NCBI RefSeq assembly: GCF_015706575.1
Contig: NW_024037057.1
Span: 3,305,501 to 3,369,500 of the forward strand
Length of the DNA: 64,000 nt
DNA from: Patiria miniata
Lineage: Eukaryota > Echinodermata > Asteroidea > Valvatida > Asterinidae
Reading direction: 5' to 3'
The position numbers were made by a program, and so were the translations under genes. Below the pieces are notes generated by a model. It did no database searches. It was not told where the DNA came from and worked only from the letters and a program-made list of their open reading frames with translations. Of the stretch, positions 1 to 11,400 are shown in pieces (within the stretch, counting starts at the first letter, position 1; each line of letters starts with the position of its first letter).

Positions 1-1618
1 CCAAGTGATTATTTTCTCACAATCACTCGGGACCGACAACACCGAGTATACAGTGTTTATCATAGAAATACGCCAGTGAAGGTCAAAGCCCAACATTGCA
101 ATTACACCTATGGGTGCACACCTGTAAATAGGCCTAAACCCATCCGCCGAGCTCATGAATAAAAGTTATACCCCTCAAAATATTCTATATTAGAGAGTTC
201 TGAGAGCCATAACATTGGGGAATTGAGGAGATATGGCAATGAACCTCTGGCCCGGACTCTGGGCTTCCAATTCTGAGCATTTTGGATACAATTGGGCTCG
301 AAAGTGGCGCTATTTTGTTTTTCAAGATGGCTACCGTTCCGCTTTGGGGAAAATAGGGGTCGTCTTCTTTGGGCGAGAATTTCTCGAAAAGTCAATGGTC
401 AACCCACCAAAAAATGAAAAGAAATTGAAAGATGACATGTCGATCATCATTTTTCTGTGTAGCTTAAATACCTGGGTATTTTTAAACAATTTTGAAGTAT
501 GGGCATTTAGCACTAGTGGCTATGGGACTTTTTTTGCACTGTTGCACCCCTATGATGTTGGCTGTAGATCACATCACAGATCCTACACACAAGGATGAAC
601 GACTCGGCCAAACTCCTTGTTGGACACGTGATAACGGCCCGTACAGGTGGCAATTACCACGAATACTTGTCAACAAAGACCCAGACAGCTTAACCGCTTC
701 ACTGCACGCGGCGGCATTCAAATTTGCAGGGCTCTGCGCCCGATCTGTTAATTACATTTTTGAATATTCATGATCCTACATTTTTGGCCTTTATTATTGA
801 ATTCTAATAAGTGATAACTGCATGACCATGTTAACGCCAAGCACAATATCTTTAGCTTTAAAATGAACTATGAAATGTCGCATTTGTTTCATCGGTTCGG
901 GACCACATCTCTCTAAAACTTTCTGATTAAAGCCTTATTAAAAACGAGATTTGGGTAAACGGTGTTCTCCTGGAAAAAGGTGTTACATTTGACGTTTATT
1001 TCCCGGGTAAATACTTCATCTATGACATCAAAAACTGCACATCATCTGTTTTATCCTGAAGTATTGATTTTTGAACAATTTAGAACAAGTTTATCTTACA
1101 TAAGGAGTGGTTTTGCTTCAAGTTTTATGAACATTTCCGTTTTAGATGTCATGCGAAAAAAACGCAATATGTCACACCTGGAACATTCGCGATTAACATG
1201 CCAACTGATATTAAAGCCCGCTTTCACATGTCCAACCAATTAAGATAAATCCTCAGTGCATTTTGAACTGGAGCTCAGTACAGTTGTTCAACCTTGTGTG
1301 TAGGATTTGTGATCATAAACATGCATAAGCACTCTGAAAAAAAGAGACATAATTCCCTCTGGTTGTTTACGTTCACATTGAGCTTTTATTGGTAAAACGT
1401 ACAGAAACTCTTTTCAACTCGACCACATTCAGTACCACAAGGACAGCTGATAAATTTCCCAAACTGTCAAGTGTTGAATGTCAGATTTACACTCAGTGGT
1501 GGCTACGTTTTTACAGGGCTAACTGGGTTTCAGAATGGTTACCATCAGTTTCACTTTAACGTTGTGATCGTCACATGATTTTTGGGATCACATGAATTCT
1601 GTGTTGGTTTAATACCGT
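1..1618. other. Intergenic sequence downstream of TRDMT1
   Basis: No gene seen. The first 62 bases are the reverse complement of the tail of a tRNA-derived repeat also present near 34210-34290 (shared CACTGTATACTC and CCCGAG). The ORFs near 233-598, 492-773 and 962-1243 have no recognisable family and no consistent coding character. Confidence 0.5.
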
Positions 1619-1619
1619 G

Positions 1620-2254
1620 TGGCCCATCTCAATTCGGGCGATTCACAATGCAGTGCGCCACCAAGAGTTTGCCATGGAGAGTCAACTTTTCAAGTTTACG
1701 GTCAACAAAATATGGCCCATTTTAATGAGCTAATTTACTTGAGCTAATTTGTCAGTAGACACTTGAGCTAATTTGTTATAGATTGGGGCATAGCGTTCTG
1801 CCACCTTACCAAAAATCACCATGTTGATACAAAGAAAAGAAAAGGCCAAACATATACTCGAATCATACGCTTTAATACGAAACTACTGACCGGGAAAAAA
1901 CGAACAATTTCAAATGTACCGTGCTGCGAATTTGTCGACCATCTCCCACAATGCACTGGGAAAAATGAACTCTCTGTGGCAAACTATTGGTGGCACTCTG
2001 CATTGTGAATCGCCCGAATTCATATCCAGTACTAGTTCCGGACAACTTGTGGACATTGCATCAGGTATAAGTTGCAGAATTCCTAACAACTTCCCCACAA
2101 TGAAGTTATCAGTATTGGTGATTCAAGCAGTTGCTAATGAAAACTCCCCCGGAACATGTCCGTGACAAATACGCAGCTTTTTCCCCGACAAATTGAATGA
2201 TTCTACCCGCAATTTGTCTGGAACTCTTCCCAGATATGAATTGAGTTGGGCCCT
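1620..2254. mobile_element. TIR element B (split by element A)
   Basis: Left end GGCCCATCTCAATTC and right end GAATTGAGTTGGGCCC are inverted repeats. The interior (TCCGGACAACTTG and onward) matches, in reverse, the elements at 27337-27594 and 61190-61476. Confidence 0.65.
1635..2016. mobile_element. TIR element A, nested in element B
   Basis: Inverted termini CGGGCGATTCACAATGCA / TGCATTGTGAATCGCCCG with AATT on both sides (possible 4-bp duplication). It sits inside the left terminal repeat of element B (1620-2254). A diverged copy lies in reverse orientation at about 20594-20926 and a fragment at 62380-62530. Confidence 0.75.
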
Positions 2255-2353
2255 TACTGATACAAGTACACGTTAAACATTAAATTCTCATTCTGTCAAG
2301 TAATTGCAAATGTAGAAAGTCTCGTTCTGTCAAGTAATTACAAATGTAGAAAG

Positions 2354-2466
2354 TCAGCGGGCACGCTCAGTAACCATGTATCTAAGGAGAACGGCCACAA
2401 CGTGAACATTCAGGCTGTTGCCAAGGCAACGGTATCGCTGCTTTCTAGTCAGCTCGGCTGGAAAAA
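2354..2466 (-). CDS. TRDMT1: TRDMT1 exon 10 (motif X and stop)
   Basis: Acceptor CTGTTGCAG. Encodes FPAELTRKQRYRCLGNSLNV followed by HVVAVLLRYMVTERAR and TGA at 2356-2354. LGNSLNVHVV is motif X. No AATAAA on the minus strand is close enough downstream to place the poly(A) site with confidence. Confidence 0.93.
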
Positions 2467-5400
2467 CTGCAACAGATACAAGGAACAAGAAAAGGAAAAT
2501 GAAGTATTAAGTACGGGCCTAGACGACTACATGTACTTTAATATAGGTTTCTCTCAAATCACGTCATTTCCTACAGACCAGCCAAGTGCACTGGCATTTT
2601 GAGCGTCAGCTTGCTTAACGCGCATAGCAACGCGTCGTATTTTGAGCACATTTCGAGCACAAGCGCGCGTGTTTAGAACATTTTAAACATTGCCAATGCG
2701 TGCTAAAACGTAAAACACGCAGTTGAGCTTCTTCTACAGAGATGGTCGTCTTTGAGAGAGACCTACATGATCCTCCTTTCTCAACCCTCAATATTAAAAA
2801 TGTTGGTGAAAATTGTATCCCGTATCTCAATAATGTCTTGCGTGGTTTTAGCACCTTACCAAACGCTTCTGGAAAGTGATGCAAGTTGGTTATCTCTCTC
2901 GGGGTGAAATATCGGATTCTAAGACACTTCAGCTGGTCAAGGTACTTCTCCGTGATCCTCTCAATGTCTTTCTGACAATGCTTCAAGAGAGATGTCCCCT
3001 ACAAACAAATGCATTAGTTTAATATTACAGTTTTTAAATTTAAGTGCCTCTGGTGTTTTACATTTTCATAATTCGTTGCCGAGAGTAAAAGTCTGGACAA
3101 AATAATTCAGACTGCCATAAAATCTTGGATTTTGACAAATTCCAGGAAAAAAACTGAAAACTGAACTCACTTTTGTGGTAGTGTTCATTTGAAGCATGGA
3201 ACCGGTGCCTTCAACATAACGACCATATCTGTTGAATATAAGAGATGAGTGGTTATAGTCATTTTCTCAACTCTTTTCTTTGTTCCCTTTTAGTCTTGGT
3301 CGATGACAGGCTTGGCCTTTTCCCCCTAATTCAGCCTGTCCCTGGCACATGCAGTCAAGCCACTGCGGCAGTAGAGATTACAACTATGACGAATCAAGTC
3401 CAGCCTTGAGAACTTTGGCAGCGCTACCCAGAAAATTCCAAGCAAACCTCACACATACATTAGCTTGGATTCAGGGCGTATCAGATATGGGTAGCATAGC
3501 CATATGTGTCGCATTTCCCCCCCCCCCTTTTTTTTTAACCTAAATTTTAATATCAATGTTTGTTAAAAGTAAATTTTGAACCTTAGCAACATGAAAACTT
3601 GTGCAAATTACCTTGGATTCACTTATGTTTTTACCCATTATTAGAGGGCCCTCATTACCTAAAAACTTTAATTTGAATGAAACCTTGCCCCTACAATTAC
3701 TGTTAGGTAAGTTTTTACTCACGCCTTTGTGAAGCATCTCGTGCGGCAGTCGGTCGCCGTGACGACGTCGACGATGCGGGCGAACCTCTTCAGCAGTCGG
3801 TCAGGAAGGAGGAGCTGCTCTACCACCTCCGCTGGGAGATTCTCCACATAGTCGCCCACAATCTTGCAAGAAAACTCCTTTTCATCGTTCGTTCTTTGAG
3901 AGCTTGGCTCATCACACTCTTTGGGTTGTAGCGTGAGCAAGCAAGCTTGCGCAGCCAGGGAACCTCTGTCAGTCGTACATTGAGCAATCTCATCACTGCT
4001 ACCCCGATCTGCTTGTCTCTCACTTACACATTCACAACTGGATAAACCAACATCTTCCTGACAATCTTCTGTCGAAGGACGAGTGGAAACCGCTACAACT
4101 CCAGCTGAACTGTCCTCTTTGCTGTTTGAAATTGTATCTGAGCGACTTCCTTCGTGACCCGAAATGTCTTCGCTCACAGCCTCCTTACAAGATGATGTGG
4201 ATTCTTCGCAGACAGCTTCTGCTCTTAGAAGTCCAGAAACTGGCCCTGTTTGGGGACTACTGGGTACTCTTCTGTTTGTGATTTCACTTGAGCAACTTCC
4301 TTCATGATGACCTGAGATTTCGGATTCCTGCGCTTCATATTTGCAAGTGTGGGTTTTCGACCCGGTGTCGACAATGTCGCAACATCTGCAATGTTTTCTT
4401 TCACGTTCATCTACTTCCAAGTGGCTATCAGAGTTTGAAGTCGCGGCAAATCGTTCATTGGTGCCTTCTTCGGGACTTTTACTTCCAAAATCCGAAACTG
4501 GATCACAAGTTTTAAGCTGTTGCTTTTGCAAGCTCTGGTGCTCGAGTTGCGAAATGTTGACGGGGTTGAACACTAGAGGGCGACGTTTTGCGAGGAGGAA
4601 GTAGCGCAGGCGCTGATTGGGGATACCGAAGTGGGTTGGAGACAGAAGAAACTCCTGTCGCAGGATAAAGAAGAGAGCGAAGAAATTAAAGAAGCACTTT
4701 CGACCAGAATGCATCCTTTTTGGCCCTTAAACGTGTGTCCAATGAAATGATGATAGCTGAAAGATCGATTGCATACAACTATACCTTGAAAATGACTTTA
4801 GGCCAAAAGGTTTTCTGGTCTGCACGCGCATTGCCGTAGCCAAGCGTGTCGGCCAAATTAAAAGGTTTTTTTTCTTATCAACACCGCCAAACTCACTGGT
4901 TCGACGGGAATCCTGCTGCTGCACAATTTTAACATGTTTTTAGATGGGGTTATGATCGAGTATAAGCTTTATGCGGCCTCTCTGGGCTCCCATATATTTT
5001 GCACTAAATTTAGACAGGCACCTTTTGCAGACGGTGTTGTAATTTTGTAATTGTGCATCTGGAAGCCAGACTGAGGGAGCGATGCTGGTGTATCCCGTAA
5101 CCTGTAAACGTTTTTTAATTAGCACAAAGTGTAAGGGAGCAGACTAATGACCAGCCTGGCAGCACATGCACGATGTCGATGTCGCTGTATGGTCTGATGT
5201 TACCGTTTTCTCTGATTTTTGTCTTGACTATCAAAATTTCCCAAAGAATATTCTTATCGGTCGAGATCGTACGTGGATGCAGAATTCTCAAGCCTTATGG
5301 CCTTACTGAGGTCACCTCAAGCTGCACTCTGAAGGGGGATCGAAGCGTCATCTGCAACATCGGCCGAGATTTGAAGGAAAAAAAAAAATGTGTCGCCCCA

Positions 5401-8400
5401 CCACGTTTGGGGCAAGCTCCATACCAGAAACCGAAGACTTTTTGGGTGGCCTTATCATTGAGTGAAGGAAATTTGATTTGATAAATGTGATAAATTTGAG
5501 GGTGGGGGGGGGGGGAGGGGGGGGGGGGGCTTGCCCCATCCTGACGACGCCCATGTGTGGAGGCTAAAATGACAAACTCAACAAACCTGGTAAGTATACT
5601 TGCACTGCGCCAGTGTCTGCACAAGGTGGTTCCTGTATTTAAGTCAATAACAAGACAATTTTTAAAAAAGGTGGGACTTTTGTTTTGGATGTGTTACAAT
5701 TTTAAAGGGAATATACAACATTTGCAAACATCGAAAAAAAATAAAACTACCAAGTTTTTACGAATTATCTTGCTAGGATGTTGGTAAATGACAGTCTTAA
5801 GCATCCTGTAAAATTATGGCACCTGGTGTGAAGTCATTTTCAAGAAAATGGCATTTTTGTATACATTTCCAACGGTGGTCGGCCAACCACCGTTGGAAAA
5901 ACCTAACTATTTTTGAATTACTGCTCCAAATTTACCATTTTTTTTTCAGTCCAAAGTTTGTTTGCTATTGGTTACATGTTCAGGAACGGGTGCAGGCCAG
6001 CTATTAAAACTGGTTCCCTATCCTTTCCAGCATCTATAAATTGATCCGTTTTATCTTTAGTGGAGTCAGGGAACCAGACTACTTGAACACTTTTGTTTCT
6101 CTTGGTTTTTCCAGCATTTTCGAACACAAAACTTCAAACATGTCAATGTAACAATATTTGATCTATTATGCTAACCCCTCAAACAGTTCATTTCTGAAAA
6201 TTACAGCAAAAGCCAATGATGTAAATTCCCTTTAAAGGGAATCTGAACCACTTTATAATGAAAGTTAAATTCAGGGTGTGAACATGTGACCATTAAAAAA
6301 ATGAAGAACCAACATACCTTGTATGTGATGTTTCAAACCCTTGAACGTTCTCCACAAGAATGTAGTTGGGCAGTTTGGCCAAGCTTTGACAAGAGTGGAA
6401 GAACATGAATTCACACGGAGTTAGAAAAATCACTTAAGTCAGAGTTCATCATTTGCAGCTATCCAAAAAGTGACTGGCGTAATTATTGTTGAAAAACATA
6501 CTTGGTTGAAAGATAGTAAGAAGACTAAACTCCCTGTGAAATTATTCTTTCTGGCAAGCTGTCATTTTGAAGAAATCAACGAAAAAAGGACTTTCCAACG
6601 GTGTGTCTTAAGAAGCATCGTTGGAAATTTCCGTTAGTAGTTTGTTTTTTTATTCGGCGAAGCGTGCGCAAGCGTTGGCACGACGCACACGCGCGCGCGG
6701 TTGCTATAATTTGTCGGATCAGTGCGCGACATCGCATACCTGCAATCGGCTCAGTGAGAACGTGTCTCGGACGCTGAATTCAGGCCCAATTCAAAACATG
6801 ATTCAGCAACTTTTGATTTGAAATCGAGATCCTAGAATGTTGTTTTGCTCAAAATGTACAGCTGAAGCTGAGCTGAAACTTCATCAGGTTAGTTGTTCAG
6901 GACCCTCCTTTAGATTTTGAGCACTTTTGTTGCTTCAAACGAACAAAATGCACAAATTACAAATGATGGACTGTACCTTTAAATACATACAGATAAGATC
7001 TATGGAGAGGATGGAATTACAGCGGAAGTACAAAATGCAGAATATGGAGGAAATCTTGGGAAGGTAAAAGGAGAAAACAAGTGGAAATCATATCAATATA
7101 GGAAAACTATCATGTCCAGCACTCACCGTGGCAGCATTTCTAGTAGATGGAAGAAGCTTTGAGTGCGCGGATCATTGATATCACCTTTCAGTCCGACCCT
7201 GAAACAAAAACCCCAGCAGAATCATGACTTATCACAGATAACTATTGTCAAAGTAAACTACCCAGCAGATTGATTCACCCTTCGACTAGCTTGTCAGTAA
7301 AAACCTGAACAAAGTTTTTCAGTGAAGCGTCGTGGCCTCGTGGTCTGGAGCATCAAATTCAAGATCTGTGGGTAATGTTGCAGGTTGTGGGTTCGAGTCC
7401 AGCTAGGATCTGTGGTACGTGTGTCCTTGGGCAAGGCACTTTACACTAATTGCATCTACCCTGACCTACCCAGGAGTGAATGGGTACCAGTGACGGCAGA
7501 GATGGTTATTGCGGGTGGTTTAGCTGCTTTGCATCGAAACGGCAGCATCGAGCTCACTATTCCCCGGCAGAGTTGAAACGGTCATTGGATTGTTTTTATG
7601 GGCTCGGTGAGCAGGGGTAATAATGATGCGCGGTGCCTTTTATAGGACCAATACTGATGCTATTATTCTAGTTTTTGTAAATGGACAAGTACAACCACAT
7701 GTCTTCAATGAATGAATGGCATTGTCCTGTCAACTACCAAAAAGCCATTATATAATTTTACTCCTCTTTTGGGCCAATCATTCTTGCAGGCTTTTTTAAC
7801 AGACCTATTTTGTTGAGCTTTTAAAAGGCAAATTTTCCTGCTCCTGCAACTTATGTGAAGTTCTCTGAAAGATTTTGTACTCAGTTTTGAGTCTCTGTCC
7901 GAAAATGATGAGTGGTCCAGTGGTGGGCCAACAGTTATGGTGTCGGACTTGTGATACCTGGGTTCGAACCCTGACCGCCAACACGGTGCTTGTGTTTTTG
8001 GGCAAGACATTTTACTACAATTGCCTCTCCCAACCCAGGAGTATAAATGGGTACCTGTGAAGGTCGAGATCAGAATGCACTGATCTTGAGCTGCTGCAGA
8101 AACCAGTCTCATGGCAATGTGAACAGGGGTAATAATTGTGAAGCGCTTAGAGACTGTGGCAGAAATTGTTATAAAAGTACATTATCAATGCGATGCATTG
8201 CGAGGGTGCAGCCTAGCCTACACCAACTCGGGACTTGGTCGCCGCCCTCCACTCATCCCTATCCAGCATTAGGTTCCTCAGCTCCCCCCGTGTCACTGAG
8301 ACCATAGAGCAAGGACCCAAGGAGTCAGAACTCTTGGGCGATTTACATTTTGACCATTAACATACCAATCCCTCGGGAATGTCTATAGCTACAGCACTGT

Positions 8401-11400
8401 GACCGCAAGCCTCGACCATTCAAAGCGTGAATGCCAGCGGCCTTTGAACACGATGATCATCGCCGCCTTTTTAGTTGGTAACCAACAACCTCCCTATATG
8501 CTGCATAATAAGTCATGTCACGTCGCTGCTCTTTTTTGAAAAATATATTTTACGACAAGATAGGTTTTTACAACTGCGCAGTTGTTAGATGTGAGTTATG
8601 AACTCAAGTTAGCAATGTGCAGTTGTTGGTGCTTAAAAGCGTTATCTGTCCCTGTAATTTGGAGATAAATTGGATTTCTTTCAGATAAGTTTTCATGTAT
8701 TTTCAGACATTTTAATTGGCAATATAGCATTGATGAAATGTGTTTTTTTGGAAAATTTCACAAGTTTTCACACTAAAAGTACAGAGCATTTTGTTCTTCA
8801 TGAAATGATTGTTTCAGTGATGTTGACCACATTGTAAGCCAGTATTAGCCAACTCCGAACAAACACTTCAAAATCATTCATTTTTAGCGATGTATGACAA
8901 CTGCGCATGCGTATTTACCATGGTACTGTCTACGAAGCCATGCAAACTCCTTTTTTGGCATTAGTGAGCGCGGATCTCTATTGTGTTGAGATTAGCGTAG
9001 TGAGCGACTGAGCAAGCTGCCGCCAGGTGCATTCTATTGTAGCTTTCGAGCACGGCGACCATCATTTTACTTTTGAAGTCTTGGAGTACGAACTCCTTGG
9101 GTCCTTGCTCTATGCTGAGACCAACATCCCACCGCAGCGCATCATTACCTTGTAAATGGCTGGCACGGAGGGCTCATCAGAAATATGTCCGCATCCCACT
9201 CATTAAACTCCTCTAATGTGATCGACTGTCAAATAAAAAAAACCAAATTAAGGTTGAACAAAGAAGTTGACTGCAGCGCGCTTTGAACCTGCGACCTCCA
9301 GATAACCGTTCCGGTGCTCTTCCAACTGAGCTATCCAGCCCTATGTTGGCAGTTCCCCATTTAGTCAATGCAGGGCTGCCAACTTTCACGCATTGAGCGT
9401 GTTACTCACGCATTTAAGGTAATTCTCACGCTCTCTCGCCCAAACGGGATTTTTCTCACGCAAAAAAATAAATAATAAAGAAATAAATAAAACTCCAAAA
9501 TGATGTTTAAATCATGATGTTTTGCTCAAAAACATTGATTAAAGTGGTCATAAATTGCCTCAGATTGCACCATCGAGCGTCTACAATCAACTTTTTTCGG
9601 GACCCTTAAAGGGAATATACATCATTTGCTTTTGCTGTAATTTTCAGAAATGGATGGAATTGGGGGGTTGGAAATATAAAGTAAATATAGTTACAATGAC
9701 TTTTTGGAGGTTTTGGGTTCGAAAATGCTATAAAAATCAAGAAAAACGATCATTTTCCTGTAGTCTGGTTCCCTGACTCCATATAAGAAGAAACAGAGCA
9801 GTTTACATACATTGGGGAATTGTAAGGTCAGGGAACCAGTCTAGCTGGCTCGTACCCGTTCATAGGTTTGTAATCGATTGCAAACAAGTGCAATGGTCAA
9901 TTGGGGCCAGTATTTGAAAAAAAGCCAGTTGTTTCCAACGCTGATCGGCCGATCAGCGTTGGAAATTGATACAAAAATACCACTTTTCTTGAAAATGACA
10001 GTATACCAGGTGCCATAATTTTACAGGATGCTTTAGATTGTCATTTACCAACATCCTATTAAGGTATTTTGCAAAAACTTGGTAGTTTTATTTTTCGATG
10101 TTTGCAAATGTTGTATATTCCCTTTAAGCAGGCCCACGCACGCAAAAGCATGGTTCCTTCTGATCAAGCTCCATCACCAAATTCTCTCTCTCACTTCTTA
10201 CTCAAAGTTGGCAGCCCTCTCAATGTCTTTGTTCAAGGGGAACTTGTCAGAGGCCATAAAGGAATACTGGCTCTTCGAAGTCCAGCATTTGAGAAAACAT
10301 TGATGCCACCACCCTTAGATACACAAGGCAAAATTAAATGAATGAATTAATAAGCAGAAGAGAAAAACTGTATTTTACCTGGATGTTCCTTTGCATGAGG
10401 TTCACATTTGGGAAGTTGTGTTTGTACACCTTGTTGGCAAGATCGTTGATGTCAATGGCAGCAACCACTGATATGACTGAGGCATGATCTAGATGGCTTT
10501 CTGAAATAACGCAACGGAATGGCAAATATAAGCAATCAGCGTTGATATGCATTTGGTGAAAGTGTAGACCCCACTCCACATAAGAGATTAAGGAAAGAAT
10601 GCTGCACCCTGACGCTGCTTTTTACTTCATATATCATCTCAAGGAAGGTCAGTCATTGCAAAAATGACGATGAGACATGAATCTGGGACTGAAATACATT
10701 TTCAATTTTGTTAGGAAATACTTAACATGCTTAAAAAAATTCTTGGCTCTCCACAGACTTTGTAGACAACCGCTGAAGTAGCGTCAGGTTGCAACATTCT
10801 TTCCGAGAATAAAGACTGTGCTGAGAATCTTTTTAGATTTGCACGACTCCAACTGGTGAATCAGGTACATGTAGAAAATTGATAGTGGATATTTTGCCGG
10901 AGGTAATGATGGCAAACTAACGATTACTAAAGGTTTGCCGGTGGCAATCCATATCAACAGAGGGCGCTGTACTCTTTAAAATAGGGCTGAATTATAAGAT
11001 GTATTAAATTCCCACCAAAAGTTGTGTAGCACGTTTGGTGTAATGGTTAAGCAAAGGCTCTAGTAAGCGGGATGAATCGCGTTCGATTCCGACCGCACCA
11101 CATTTTTAAGTTTTTTTTTCTCATCCCCAAATAAATAAGAATATTCTTCTTTTATTATTTTAACATGTCTCAAACATTTTTTGCAGAGTATTACATTTTC
11201 TTTTTCAGATTTGTGGCTCTGGAGGATTTTTTTTAAAAGGGAAATAAAGTCCGAAATTATAAAATGGTCTGAATCCCATCTTGTGAATACGAGGTAACAA
11301 CGATAAATTTGGCATGGAGCCAGACTAAAACTTGTCACCGGAAAATGTTTAAGTACAAAAAAACAGTAACTGCGCATGTTCAGTGCATATCCGGCAAACT

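Noticed and set aside
2615..2859. Extension of TRDMT1 exon 9 past the donor
   Set aside because: The frame stays open, but the peptide loses family similarity, whereas the next exon at 2466 restores motif X in phase.
9275..9345. Functional tRNA gene on the minus strand
   Set aside because: A box and anticodon-like stem are good but the T stem does not pair and no clear terminator follows; more likely a SINE head.
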